From the NCBI GenBank assembly GCA_046263195.1, contig JBHELG010000039.1, positions 1 through 64,000 of the forward strand: a stretch of DNA of 64,000 nt. Reading direction: 5' to 3'. Below, piece by piece: positions 42,871 to 55,079 of the stretch; the stretch's first letter is position 1; every line of letters begins with the position of its first letter. The translations under genes were made by a program, and so were the position numbers. Below the pieces are notes generated by a model. That model was given only the letters and a program-made list of their open reading frames with translations. It did no database searches and was not told the DNA's origin. The DNA comes from JBHELG01 sp046263195. Lineage in GTDB: Bacteria; Actinomycetota; Nitriliruptoria; Nitriliruptorales; JAHWKO01.

Positions 42871-43975
42871 AGGCTGCCGTCGCCTGGTAGATCGGGCGGC
42901 GCAAGTCGAGGCTGCGGATGATCGCCGCCGGGCGCAGGTCGAACACCTCCCGTATGCCCTTGAGGATGTGGTCGGGATCGGCCTGCTCGGTGCCGAACGT
43001 CTCGATCATCATGGAGACGGGGTGGGCGACGCCGATCGCGTACGCGATCTGCAGCTCAACCCGGTTCGCGAGGCCCGCGGCCACGACCGTCTTGGCCACC
43101 CACCGAGCCGCGTACGCCGCGGAACGGTCGACCTTCGTCGGGTCCTTGCCACTGAAAGCCCCCCCGCCGTGACGCGCGTAGCCTCCATACGTGTCGACGA
43201 TGATCTTGCGACCGGTGAGACCGCAGTCCGCGTGCGGACCTCCCAGCTCGAAACGGCCGGTGGGATTCACGAGCAGACGCATCTCGGACAGGTCGATGTC
43301 GTCGGGCAGAAGCGGCCTGATGACGAGCTCCTCGAGGTCGGGACGCAGGAGCGTCCCGAGGTCGATCTCGGGGCGGTGTTGTGCGGAGATGAGGATGGTG
43401 TTAAGGGCGACCGGACGGTGGTCCTCGTACTCGATGGTGACCTGGGTCTTACCGTCAGGGCGCAGGTAGGGGATCTCGCCGGCCTTGCGCACGGCGGTGA
43501 GACGCTGGGCGAGCCGGTGCGCAAGGTGAATGGGCAGAGGCATGAGCTCGGGGGTCTCGTCACAGGCGAAGCCGAACATCATCCCTTGATCGCCCGCCCC
43601 GAGTTCGTCCAGCTGATCGTAGGATCCGGCCCGGGCCTCGCGTGCCCGGTCCACGCCGAGCGCGATGTCGGGCGACTGCTCGTCGATGGAGACGGAAACG
43701 CCGCAGGTGTTGCCGTCGAAGCCCATGTCGTGGTGGTCGTAACCGATCCCTATGACCGTGTTGCGCACGATCCGCGGGATATCGACGTAGCAGTCCGTGG
43801 AGATCTCGCCCGCAACGATGACCTGACCCGTCGTCACGAGAGTCTCGCAGGCTACGCGCCCGTAGGGGTCCCGTTCGAAGATCGCATCGAGCACGGAGTC
43901 GGAGATCTGATCGGCCATCTTGTCGGGATGACCCTCGGTCACCGACTCGGACGTGAAGAGCGTTCTACGAGCCAC
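42785..43975 (-). CDS. metK: S-adenosylmethionine synthetase
   Basis: 396 residues: LFTSESVTEGHPDKMADQISD, GAGDQGMMFGFA (signature 1), VDTYGGYARHGGGAFSGKDPTKVD (signature 2, GGGAFSGKD), AYAIGVAHPVS. GTG start at 43975 with AGGAGAC. The 164 bases upstream, to coaBC, were searched for a SAM or SAH riboswitch and none was recognised. Confidence 0.98.
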   Translation of the reverse strand: MARRTLFTSESVTEGHPDKMADQISDSVLDAIFERDPYGRVACETLVTTGQVIVAGEISTDCYVDIPRIVRNTVIGIGYDHHDMGFDGNTCGVSVSIDEQSPDIALGVDRAREARAGSYDQLDELGAGDQGMMFGFACDETPELMPLPIHLAHRLAQRLTAVRKAGEIPYLRPDGKTQVTIEYEDHRPVALNTILISAQHRPEIDLGTLLRPDLEELVIRPLLPDDIDLSEMRLLVNPTGRFELGGPHADCGLTGRKIIVDTYGGYARHGGGAFSGKDPTKVDRSAAYAARWVAKTVVAAGLANRVELQIAYAIGVAHPVSMMIETFGTEQADPDHILKGIREVFDLRPAAIIRSLDLRRPIYQATAAYGHFGRSGATFTWERADRADELREAVGV

Positions 43976-44139
43976 GCTGTCTGTCTCCTGTGATCGGGTC
44001 TCGCGTCGCTGCGCACGGTCGCTGCGCTACTCGAGCGACGTGAAGCTCGGGATCGTATCGCTGCCCTGCGGTCGTCCGCTTGCGATCTCCGCCTGATCTT
44101 CCGGTTCCGGCCAAGACTGCTCCTCCCCTTTCGCACCCC

Positions 44140-45378
44140 TCAGTCGATGAGCGTCACAATCTCGTCCCAGAGCCGTCGGGCCACCTCCTCCTTCGAGGTC
44201 AGCGGCACCTCGACCCGTGAGTCGCGCCCGAGGATGACGACGCGGTTCGTATCCGTCTCGAAGCCGGCATCCGAGGCGCTCACGTCGTTGACGGCGATGA
44301 GATCGGCACCTTTCGCCTCGAGCTTTCGACGCCCATACCCCTCCGGGTCTTCGGTCTCGGCGGCGAAGCCAACCAGCACGGGACGGTCGGCCGGCCCCAG
44401 CTCACCGCTGCGACGCGCGCGCCCGAGCTCCGCGAGGATGTCGGGATTGCGGGCAAGTTCGATCGTCTTCACCCCGTCTTCCTTCTTCATCTTGCGCTCA
44501 GCGTTGCGAGCCGGGCGGAAGTCGGACACTGCCGCGGCCTTCACGACGACGTCTGCGCCCCCGACTAGTTCGATGACCTTCTGGTACATGTCGCGCGCGG
44601 AGATGACGGAGTGTCGTTGGACCCCGGTCGGGGTCGGCAGGTCGACGGGTCCGCTGACCAGGTGCACTTCGGCGCCTCGCCGGGCAGCTTCGGCGGCGAG
44701 TGCGAACCCCATCTTTCCCGAGGAGCGATTGCTGATGAACCGCACCGGGTCGAGGTACTCGCGGGTGGGACCGGCGGTGACGACGACGCGCAGACCGGCC
44801 AGCTCGGGAGAGGCGAGCAGCCGCACGAGAGCGTCGAGGATCTCCTCCGGCTCGCTCATCCGGCCTTCGTCCCTATCCCCGCCGGCCAGTTCTCCCTCTT
44901 CGGGTCCGATGAGGTGCAGGCCTCGTTCTCTCAGGGTTGCGACGTTCGCCTGGGTAGCCGGGTGCCGCCACATTTCGCCGTGCATGGCTGGGGCGAGCAG
45001 GATGGGGCACGTCGCCATGAGGAGGATGTTGGTGAGCAGATCATCGGCCAGGCCCTGTGCGGCCTTCGCCAGGACGTGAGCCGTAGCCGGCGCCACGACG
45101 ATCGCGTCGGCCCCACGGGCGAGTTCGATGTGCAGGGCCATGGCATCCCTCTCGTCGAGGTCTGCCGGGCGCTCCCACACCTCGATGTGGACCGGTCGTC
45201 GGGTGATGCCAGAGAAGGTCGCTCCCCCTACGAAGTGTGACCCTCCCCGGGTGAGAATCACATCCACTGCGGCGCCGCCCCGAACGAGCAGACGAGCGAG
45301 CATGGCGGCCTTGTAAGCGGCGATTCCGCCCGAAATACCGAGGATGATCCGCCTGCCGTCCAACATGGCCTGACCCAT
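44140..45378 (-). CDS. coaBC: Phosphopantothenoylcysteine synthetase/decarboxylase
   Basis: Two steps of coenzyme A synthesis in one 412-residue chain. CoaC flavoprotein half: LGISGGIAAYKAAMLARLL, TRGGSHFVG, APAMHGEMW (PASANT-like region). CoaB half: VTAGPTREYLDPVRFISNRSSGKMG, KAAAVSDFRP, KMKKEDG, LVGFAAET. ATG 45378 lies 14 bases after rpoZ; a second ATG four codons in is possible. Confidence 0.95.
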   Translation of the reverse strand: MGQAMLDGRRIILGISGGIAAYKAAMLARLLVRGGAAVDVILTRGGSHFVGGATFSGITRRPVHIEVWERPADLDERDAMALHIELARGADAIVVAPATAHVLAKAAQGLADDLLTNILLMATCPILLAPAMHGEMWRHPATQANVATLRERGLHLIGPEEGELAGGDRDEGRMSEPEEILDALVRLLASPELAGLRVVVTAGPTREYLDPVRFISNRSSGKMGFALAAEAARRGAEVHLVSGPVDLPTPTGVQRHSVISARDMYQKVIELVGGADVVVKAAAVSDFRPARNAERKMKKEDGVKTIELARNPDILAELGRARRSGELGPADRPVLVGFAAETEDPEGYGRRKLEAKGADLIAVNDVSASDAGFETDTNRVVILGRDSRVEVPLTSKEEVARRLWDEIVTLID

Positions 45379-45392
45379 AGGCCGTGCAGGCC

Positions 45393-45686
45393 TCAGCTCT
45401 CCGCCCGGCGTTCCTCGGTCTCGATGAAGGCGAGCGGGTCGACCACGGGGAGCGCCTCGTCCGTCCAGCGCGGTTCGACCTTGCCCTGCGCGATCTCGTC
45501 GAGCGCGATCGACAGGGGCTTGTTCGACTCGGTCGAGACGAGCGGAGGCATGTGCTGGCCGAGGCCCTCACCGAGCTGCGCATAGTAGTCGTTGATCTCC
45601 CGCGCACGCTTTGCGGCGAGATGGACGAGTGTGAACTTGCTGTCGACCTTGTCGATCAGTTCATCGATGCGGGCGATGGCTCTCAC
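45393..45686 (-). CDS. rpoZ: RNA polymerase omega subunit
   Basis: About 97 residues. ARIDELIDKVDSKFTLV, AAKRAREINDYYAQLGEG and KPLSIALDEIAQGKVE are the omega signature in its actinobacterial form. Relatives start with Met directly before ARIDEL; here that codon is AUC (45677), with GAGGTG six bases upstream. The only standard start nearby is a GTG three codons earlier (45686), too close to its own SD. I give the GTG coordinates but the AUC is a real alternative. Confidence 0.92.
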   Translation of the reverse strand: MRAIARIDELIDKVDSKFTLVHLAAKRAREINDYYAQLGEGLGQHMPPLVSTESNKPLSIALDEIAQGKVEPRWTDEALPVVDPLAFIETEERRAES

Positions 45687-45849
45687 CTCTTCCCGGCGGG
45701 GATGGTGTCGACGACCCTGACTGGACAGGGGCGCCTCACCTGGACCTGCACAGCGTAGCGGCAGCCTCCCTGGGCGTCGACGTGTCGGGAATCGTGCCCG
45801 AGGGGCGGGGGCCTTCCGCCACCCTGCGGAAACACGCAGAGGCTCCGGT

Positions 45850-46542
45850 TCAGGGCTGAGCTGTGCGGAGGATGTTCTTGATCGTCCGGACGCAGTTTTC
45901 GAGCTCGTCATTGACGAGCACGTGGTCGAAGGCGGGCGCCGCAGCCAGCTCGGAGTCCGCGGTTTCGAGCCGCCGTGCCCGCTCTTCCGCGGACTCTGTG
46001 CCGCGCAGCCGCAGACGCCGGGCCAGTTCCTCCCTCGACGGGGGTGCGAGGAAGATGAGGAGCGCATCCGCCATCTTGCCACGCACCTGCAATGCCCCTT
46101 GGACGTCGATCTCGAGCAGCACGTCGATGCCGTCGGCGAGTTTCTGCTCGACCCAGCGGCGCGGAGTTCCGTACCGAGCCTGGTGGACCGACGCCCACTC
46201 GAGCAGCTCGCCTTCGGCTATGAGCTCGTCGAACCGCTCTTCGTCCACGAAGTAGTAGTCGGCGCCTTCGACTTCTTCCGCTCTGGGGGGGCGGGTCGTG
46301 AAGGAAACCGACGCCTCGACGCCAGGCAGACGCTCGAGGAGTCGCTGCACGACCGTGCCCTTGCCCACCCCGCTCGGCCCGGAGACGACGACGAGCAGAC
46401 CACGCCCCGTGCTCGCGGCTGCCATTTCAGCTCGGCCGACGCCTGGAGACGACGGTGCGGACCCGTCAGCATCGGCGGCTGGGGGGTCCGCCTCACCTGG
46501 ATAGGGCCGGTGGTCCCGGTCAGCCCAGGACCCGAACATCAC
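45850..46542 (-). CDS. gmk: Guanylate kinase
   Basis: GMP to GDP. P-loop VVSGPSGVGKGTVVQRLL, FTTRPPRAEEVEGADYYFVD, EIDVQGALQVR, IFLAPPSREEL. The GTG at 46542 overlaps the mihF stop (GTGA) and gives 230 residues with a 40-residue low-complexity leader; the ATG at 46425 (MAAASTGRGLL) gives a family-like length but a weak SD. Confidence 0.95.
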   Translation of the reverse strand: MMFGSWADRDHRPYPGEADPPAADADGSAPSSPGVGRAEMAAASTGRGLLVVVSGPSGVGKGTVVQRLLERLPGVEASVSFTTRPPRAEEVEGADYYFVDEERFDELIAEGELLEWASVHQARYGTPRRWVEQKLADGIDVLLEIDVQGALQVRGKMADALLIFLAPPSREELARRLRLRGTESAEERARRLETADSELAAAPAFDHVLVNDELENCVRTIKNILRTAQP

Positions 46543-46865
46543 GGCGAGCGCTGCTCTCCGAACTCGGCCAGGAGGGCGGCCCGTTGGTTGCTCCCCAGTC
46601 CTCGTAGGCGGCGGGACTGGGAGATTTCGAGCCGCTCCATGAGGCGGCGCGCCTTCACCTTGCCGTAGTTCGGCATGGACTCGATGACCTCGGAGACCTT
46701 CATCTTCGCAAGCGGCTCAGCCTCCTGAGCCCTGGCGAGGAGTTCTCCAAGCGTTACCTCACCCGCCTTCAACATCTGCTTCAGCTCAGCTCGGATACGA
46801 CGCGCCTCCGCGGCCTTCTCCAAGGCCTTGCGACGCTGCTCGGGTCCAAGCTCGGGCAGGGACAT
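46539..46865 (-). CDS. mihF: Actinobacterial integration host factor (mIHF)
   Basis: 108-residue nucleoid-associated DNA-bending protein specific to actinobacteria. A helical N-terminus (AAEARRIRAELKQMLKAGEVTL), then VSEVIESMPNYGKVKARRLMERL with the H2TH DNA-binding motif, and ISQSRRLRGLGSNQRAALL. Its place before gmk and rpoZ is the conserved actinobacterial one and is a good lineage marker. Confidence 0.95.
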   Translation of the reverse strand: MSLPELGPEQRRKALEKAAEARRIRAELKQMLKAGEVTLGELLARAQEAEPLAKMKVSEVIESMPNYGKVKARRLMERLEISQSRRLRGLGSNQRAALLAEFGEQRSP

Positions 46866-46993
46866 TCACGGCTCCAGAGAGGGTCGGTTACGAAGCGAGG
46901 TACCTTAGTGGTTCAGGCAGGCCACCGATAGCGCTCGTCTTCTCGCCATCAGCGGCTGGCTCCCACAGCCGGAGGGAAAGGCCCGAGGCCGCG

Positions 46994-47563
46994 CTATCGC
47001 CCGGAGCCCGGCGAGTGAAATGGCGCACCGACCCTGCACAGCGGACATTCGGCGGCCTCCCAAGTGCGAATCGCCATCTTCGCGAGCGAATGCGCTTCGA
47101 ACGGCAGGGGCTGTTCGGGCGTGCTGCGATCCACGATCGCTGCGTAACCCATCACCACCGCGCCCTGCGCCTCGAGGACAGCGGCGGTCTCGATGGCCGA
47201 ACGTCCGGTCGTGAGAACGTCCTCGACGACGACGATTCGTTCGCCTCTCGCCACGGTCTGGTCACGTCTCAGAGCCATCACCCCGTGATCGCGTTCGGTG
47301 AACACGAACCGGGCTCCGAGGGCGCCCGCGACCACGAACCCGGCGAGGAGCCCCCCGAGCGCAGGGGATGCGACCGTCTCGGCATCCTTTCCCGCCGCAG
47401 CCAGCTGGGTGCCGAGCGAGCGGCCGAGCTCTGCAGCGAAGACGGGGTCCTGGAGGGCGAGAGCGCACTGGAGATAGGTGTCGGAGTGGAGCCCACTGGA
47501 CAGCTGGAAGTGGCCCGTGCGGTAGACACGCCGTCGGCGGAGCTCGGCGATCAGTTCGCTCAC
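46994..47563 (-). CDS. pyrE: Orotate phosphoribosyltransferase
   Basis: Makes OMP from orotate and PRPP. 189 residues: GHFQLSSGLHSDTYLQCAL, ASPALGGLLAGFVVA, FTERDHG, PRPP loop VVVEDVLTTGRSAIE. GTG start 47563. Lies after pyrF, separated by a 133-base gap with two hairpins. Confidence 0.93.
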   Translation of the reverse strand: MSELIAELRRRRVYRTGHFQLSSGLHSDTYLQCALALQDPVFAAELGRSLGTQLAAAGKDAETVASPALGGLLAGFVVAGALGARFVFTERDHGVMALRRDQTVARGERIVVVEDVLTTGRSAIETAAVLEAQGAVVMGYAAIVDRSTPEQPLPFEAHSLAKMAIRTWEAAECPLCRVGAPFHSPGSGR

Positions 47564-47596
47564 GCGACGAAATCCGTCGCCGGCTCAGGAGTGCGA

Positions 47597-47702
47597 CTCT
47601 CGTGGTGCTCCTGGGGAGCGCCACTCGGGATCGTTTCCGTCGCTGTCTCAGGGGACCTAAGACAGCTCCTCTCGTGGCGCTCCTGCGGAGCGCCACTCAC
47701 GG
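47597..47702. repeat. Pair of palindromic hairpin repeats between pyrF and pyrE
   Basis: CTCTCGTGGYGCTCCTG-GGAGCGCCACTC occurs twice. The second copy is a perfect 10-bp hairpin, GTGGCGCTCC-TGC-GGAGCGCCAC (47674-47696), ending right at the pyrF stop codon; the first (47602-47624) has one wobble pair. Could be terminators or attenuators that lower pyrE expression, or a third small repeat family. A truncated relative is at 30985-30997. Confidence 0.7.
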
Positions 47703-48389
47703 GGAGGCCACCGTTGCCAGGATGCTACGGGCGGCCTGGACAGGATCCGCGGCGGCCGTGATCGGCCGGCCCACGACGATGAAGTCGGCCCCCGCCGCCA
47801 GCGCCTGCTGCGGTGTGACCGGGTACGCATGGTCGTCCGTGCTCGTTCCGACCGGGCGCACGCCCGGTGTGACGACGACCGGTTTGGGCCCGAGCTGGGC
47901 GCGTATCGGGGACACATCCCGCGGGGCGCACACCACCCCGCCGGCCCCCGCGTCCAACGCGAGCCGAGCGAGGCGGGAGGCCTGCTGGGACGCATGTGAC
48001 AGGCCGAGCGCAGCGAGGTCGCCGTCCTGAAGGCTCGTCAGGACGGTGACCGCCAGCACGATCGGTGCCACGACGCCGCCGTCCGCCAGCCCTTCCACCG
48101 CCGCCGACACCATCCTCCCACCCCCGCTCGCATGCACCGTCAGCATGCCGATACCAAGCGGGCCGAGCTGGCGAGCCGCGCGAGCGACCGTTGCTGGAAT
48201 GTCATGCAGCTTCAGATCGAGAAACACCGGGCCATAGCCACGGATGCGCTCGACCGCGAGCGGCCCGTAACGGCTGAACAGCTCGAGCCCGACCTTGAAG
48301 TAGCCCACCTCACCGGACAGACGCCCCGCGAGTCGCTCGGCTTCGGCGAGCTCCGCAACGTCGAGAGCGACGATCAGCGGCCCCGGCAT
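47697..48389 (-). CDS. pyrF: Orotidine 5'-phosphate decarboxylase
   Basis: Last step to UMP. 230 residues of the short, non-mycobacterial class: LIVALDVAELAEAERLA, YFKVGLELFSRYG, catalytic FLDLKLHDIPATVARA, LTVHASGG, TPGVRP and VGRPITAAADPVQA. ATG 48389 is four bases after the pyrD stop; a GTG five codons earlier would overlap pyrD. Confidence 0.95.
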   Translation of the reverse strand: MPGPLIVALDVAELAEAERLAGRLSGEVGYFKVGLELFSRYGPLAVERIRGYGPVFLDLKLHDIPATVARAARQLGPLGIGMLTVHASGGGRMVSAAVEGLADGGVVAPIVLAVTVLTSLQDGDLAALGLSHASQQASRLARLALDAGAGGVVCAPRDVSPIRAQLGPKPVVVTPGVRPVGTSTDDHAYPVTPQQALAAGADFIVVGRPITAAADPVQAARSILATVASP

Positions 48390-48393
48390 CGTC

Positions 48394-49350
48394 TCATCCG
48401 ACACGCTGCCCGATCGAAACCGCGCCCCGCAGCTGACGGACGGCGGCGACTTCATGCCCGGCGCACCAGCGGGCCAGCCCGCGAACGACGTCCCGGGCCG
48501 CGAACGGGTTGACGAAGTTGGCGGTCCCCACCGCGACGGCGACCGCGCCGGCGAGGATGAGTTCGACGGCGTCTTCAGCGCTGGACACGCCGCCGCTGCC
48601 GATGATCGGTATGCGCGGAAGGGCCTGATGGACCTGCCAGATGTTGCGTACGGCCAGCGGTCGCACCGCAGGGCCGGAGAGGCCTCCCACCACGTTGGCA
48701 AGCTTCGGGCGTCGCGTCTCCACGTCGATCGCCATCCCGAGCAGGGTGTTGATGAGCGATACTCCGCTCGCGCCAGCCGCGACGACCGCCCGAGCGATCT
48801 CGGTGACGTCCGTCACGTCCGGGGTGAGCTTCGCGAAGACGGGTATGTCGAGTTCCTCGCACACGGCAGCGACGACCGCGCCCGACGGTTCAGGGCGGCA
48901 TGCGAAGACGATGTTGCGATCCTCGACGTTCGGGCAGGAGATGTTCACTTCGACCGCGACGATCCCGGCCCGGCCCCCCAGTTTGCCGGCGACCTTGCGA
49001 TACTCCTCCACGGTCGTACCCGCGATCGAGACGATGACCGGGATTTCGCGCTCACGCAGCCAAGGCAGATCCTGCGCAATCCAGGTGTCCACGCCGGGAT
49101 TCTGCAGGCCGATCGCGTTGAGCATGCCCGAGGGCGTCTCCGCCATGCGAGGGGTGGGAAGGCCTTCGCGGGGCTCGAGCGTGAGGGACTTGACGATGAC
49201 GGCGCCGAGCTCTTCGACGTCGTAGAAGCGGTCGAGCTCCCGGCCGCTGGCGAAGCAGCCGGAAGCGCCCAGCACGGGGTTGCGTAGCTGGACGCCGCCG
49301 AGCTCGACGGAGAGGTCAACCTGTGCCTCGGTGTCGGTGGCCTGTTTCAT
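48394..49350 (-). CDS. pyrD: Dihydroorotate dehydrogenase, class 1B catalytic subunit
   Basis: FMN enzyme oxidising dihydroorotate. 318 residues from ATG 49350, which overlaps the pyrK stop (ATGA). Seen are NPVLGASGCFASG, NAIGLQNPG, EVNISCPNVEDRN with the active-site Cys of class 1B, KLTPDVTDV, GLSGPAVRPLAVRN and IIGSGGVSSAEDAVE. Pairing with pyrK supports the NAD-dependent 1B type. Confidence 0.96.
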   Translation of the reverse strand: MKQATDTEAQVDLSVELGGVQLRNPVLGASGCFASGRELDRFYDVEELGAVIVKSLTLEPREGLPTPRMAETPSGMLNAIGLQNPGVDTWIAQDLPWLREREIPVIVSIAGTTVEEYRKVAGKLGGRAGIVAVEVNISCPNVEDRNIVFACRPEPSGAVVAAVCEELDIPVFAKLTPDVTDVTEIARAVVAAGASGVSLINTLLGMAIDVETRRPKLANVVGGLSGPAVRPLAVRNIWQVHQALPRIPIIGSGGVSSAEDAVELILAGAVAVAVGTANFVNPFAARDVVRGLARWCAGHEVAAVRQLRGAVSIGQRVG

Positions 49351-50278
49351 GGTCGGCGCTCGCCGGCTTGCACCTCGTCGAGCGCCGGCATCGCCAGGAA
49401 CTCCGCCTGTGCCGGCGCTGAAACCCACCGGGTCCGCTCCCAGGCGATATGCGCCCCGTTCAGCACGGGCCCGTCTATGCAGGAGCGACGCAGCTGCACG
49501 CGCCCGTCATCGCCCCGGATTGGCACGACACAGGTCCAGCAGACGCCGGTACCACAGGCCATGTGCTCTTCGACGGCGACGTGACAGGGCAGTTGACGCA
49601 TGGCGGCACGGTGGGCCACGGCTCGCAACATCGGCATGGGACCGCAGGCGTACACGAGACGGCTGCGGCACTCGTCGACCGCCTGGTCGAACACGTCTGT
49701 GACCCGTCCGCGTCTGCCGAAGCTGCCGTCTTCGGTTGTGAACCTCGCGCTCGCACTCATGCGCTTGGCCTCTATCGGATTGAACACCCGCTCGGCCGTC
49801 GCCGCTCCGATGATCATGTCGACCCGCAGCGCCCGACGCTGCAGCCGTTCGGCGAGAAAGAACAGGGGGGCGGCTCCGTAGCCGCCCCCGACGAGGAGGC
49901 AGGCCGTGCGCTGTTCGGGCATCGGGAAAGAGACTCCAAGAGGCCCCACGAGGTCGAGCTTGTCGTTGGGTTCGAGTTCGGCGAGCCAGGCGGTGCCGGG
50001 CCCGTGCGGGTCGAAGACGAATTGGACGGTGCCTCCCCAGGCGCCGTGGCGAGACGTCCGGTAGATGGAGAAGGGGCGCCGCAGCAGCGTCGCTCTCGAC
50101 TCCACTCCCACGTTCACGAACTGCCCCGGTTCGGCCCGTTCGGCTATCTCGGGCGCCGCCGTGATGAGCGACAGGTACGAGCCTTCGCGGCGGCGGTCGA
50201 TGACCGGACAGACCACCCGAAGCGAACCGCCGTCGGGTCTTCCCATGACGACGCGCCCGCCGGCGCCGGGTAGAACGG

Positions 50279-50282
<4 letters not shown>
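49347..50282 (-). CDS. pyrK: Dihydroorotate dehydrogenase electron-transfer subunit
   Basis: Passes electrons from PyrD to NAD through FAD and a 2Fe-2S centre. 311 residues: LLRRPFSIYR (FAD site), LLVGGGYGAAPLFFLAERL (NAD site), YACGPMPML, and the Cys cluster ACGTGVCWTCVVP followed by a fourth Cys in RSCIDGPV. GTG start overlaps the carB stop (GTGA). Confidence 0.94.
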
Positions 50283-53566
<3,284 letters not shown>

Positions 53567-53587
53567 GGCGTCCCTTGTCCGCTGAGC

Positions 53588-53643
53588 GAGGTCGTAGTGG
53601 CGGTCCTGAGCCTAAGAGGTCGTAGTAGCGGTCTTGGGCCTCA
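53588..53643. repeat. Two tandem 28-bp repeats upstream of carB
   Basis: GAGGTCGTAGTGGCGGTC and GAGGTCGTAGTAGCGGTC begin successive 28-bp units at 53588 and 53616. On the minus strand they read CAAGACCGCTACTACGACCTC (in parts), the same junction as at 24.73 kb. The first bases of the outer unit supply the TGA stop codon of the upstream small gene. Confidence 0.8.
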
Positions 53644-53952
53644 CAGGGCGGTCCCGGGCAGGGTGTGGTCGCGCTCGCCTACCGATGTGGCCTCCCCGCC
53701 TCCGGCGTGGACCATGACGATGTCAGACGTGTTCACGAGCACCGTCTCCGCCCGCTCCCGTTCCCCCGCGAGCTCGTAGACGGCGTCCACGATGGGCAGG
53801 AAGTTGGGCGGCGAGATGTTCAACACGTCGGAGATGCGGCGGTTGTAGGTGCGGGTTTCGACCTGCACCTCTCCTTCGACGATGCAGCCGTTGCGGAGAA
53901 ACACCTTGACCCGGACCGGCCGGGTGCGCACGGGAGCCTGCGGATCACTCAT
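53641..53952 (-). CDS. Conserved small protein between carA and carB, function unknown
   Basis: 103 residues. ATG 53952 overlaps the carA stop (ATGA) and GGCGGAG precedes it. The sequence RVKVFLRNGCIVEGEVQVET then RRISDVLNISPPNFLPIVDAVYEL looks like a small beta-barrel of about 70 residues that could bind or modify a surface; a disordered tail follows. I cannot name the family with confidence. Tight coupling inside carAB suggests a role tied to the operon, but this is inference. Confidence 0.7.
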   Translation of the reverse strand: MSDPQAPVRTRPVRVKVFLRNGCIVEGEVQVETRTYNRRISDVLNISPPNFLPIVDAVYELAGERERAETVLVNTSDIVMVHAGGGEATSVGERDHTLPGTAL

Positions 53953-55079
53953 CCGGCTCCGCCTTTCTCTCGTTGCACGAGGTGGGAGAAACGCTCGAAC
54001 AAGTATTCCGCGTCGTGGGGTCCGGGGGCTGCCTCCGGGTGGTACTGCACGCTGAACGCAGGCAGGTCGCGGCACACGAGACCTTCACAGGTGCCGTCGT
54101 TGAGGTTGAGATGACTGACCTCGACCTGGCCGTGCTCCGCCGTCTCGAACAGCTGAGCTTCGACCTGTTCGCCAAGCGAGGCAGCATCGACCGCGAACCC
54201 GTGGTTGTGGCTGGTTATCTCCACCGTCCCGTCGACCCGTCGCAGGACCGGCTGGTTCACGCCGCGGTGACCGAAGCGCAGCTTGTAGGTCTCCGCGCCC
54301 AGCGCATGCCCGAGCAGTTGCGATCCGAGGCAGATCCCGAACACGGGGACCTTGCCGAGCAGGCGGCCCAGCGTGGCGATGCCGCCCTTGACTGCGGCGG
54401 GATCCCCAGGGCCATTCGAGACGAAGACCCCGTCCGGGTCGTGGGCGAGCACCTCCTCCTCGCTGGCGCTGGCCGGCAGGACCACGACCTCGAAGCCGTG
54501 ACGGGCGAGATTGCGCAGGATCGAGCGCTTCACGCCGAAGTCGAGGGTCACGGCCCGATGCCGGCCTCCTGCGTGCCACAGGTAGGCGGCCGGGGTCGTG
54601 ACCTGGCCGGTGAGATCCTGTCCGATCATTCCCGGGCTTTCGAGGACTCGGGCGTGCAGGGCATCGACGTCGAGGATCTCTGTCGAGATCCCGCAGCGCA
54701 TCGCCCCCTGCTCTCGGATGCGTCGGGTCAGTCGGCGCGTGTCCACCCCCTCGATTGCGACCACTCCGGCCTCGCGCAGGGCGGTGGGAAGATCCCCTTC
54801 TGCCCGCCAGCTCGACGCCCGTCGGGCCGCCTCCCGCACGACGAACCCCGCCACCTGGATGCGGTCCGACTCGGCGTCCGCCGGGTTCATGCCGTAGTTG
54901 CCCACGTGGGTGGCGGTCATCGCGACGACCTGACCGCGGTAAGAGGGGTCGGTGAGCACCTCCTGGTAGCCGGCCATGCTCGTGTTGAACACGGCTTCGC
55001 CGAAGCTCGTCCCCTCGGCCCCGAACGAGGTGCCACGGAAGGCACTGCCCTCCTCGAGCACCAACACGGCGTCTCTCAC
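53949..55079 (-). CDS. carA: Carbamoyl-phosphate synthase small subunit
   Basis: Glutamine amidotransferase subunit, 376 residues: FNTSMAGYQEVLTDPSYRGQ, HVGNYG, SNGPGDPAAV, the nucleophile elbow VFGICLGSQLLGHALG with catalytic Cys, GHRGVNQPV, SHNHGFAVD, and YHPEAAPGPHD with the catalytic His-Glu. GTG start overlaps the previous stop (GTGA). Confidence 0.97.
   Translation of the reverse strand: MRDAVLVLEEGSAFRGTSFGAEGTSFGEAVFNTSMAGYQEVLTDPSYRGQVVAMTATHVGNYGMNPADAESDRIQVAGFVVREAARRASSWRAEGDLPTALREAGVVAIEGVDTRRLTRRIREQGAMRCGISTEILDVDALHARVLESPGMIGQDLTGQVTTPAAYLWHAGGRHRAVTLDFGVKRSILRNLARHGFEVVVLPASASEEEVLAHDPDGVFVSNGPGDPAAVKGGIATLGRLLGKVPVFGICLGSQLLGHALGAETYKLRFGHRGVNQPVLRRVDGTVEITSHNHGFAVDAASLGEQVEAQLFETAEHGQVEVSHLNLNDGTCEGLVCRDLPAFSVQYHPEAAPGPHDAEYLFERFSHLVQREKGGAG

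Noticed and set aside
43976..44139. SAM or SAH riboswitch before metK
   Set aside because: No conserved core of the known classes was recognised; the gap may hold a promoter, but no box is convincing.
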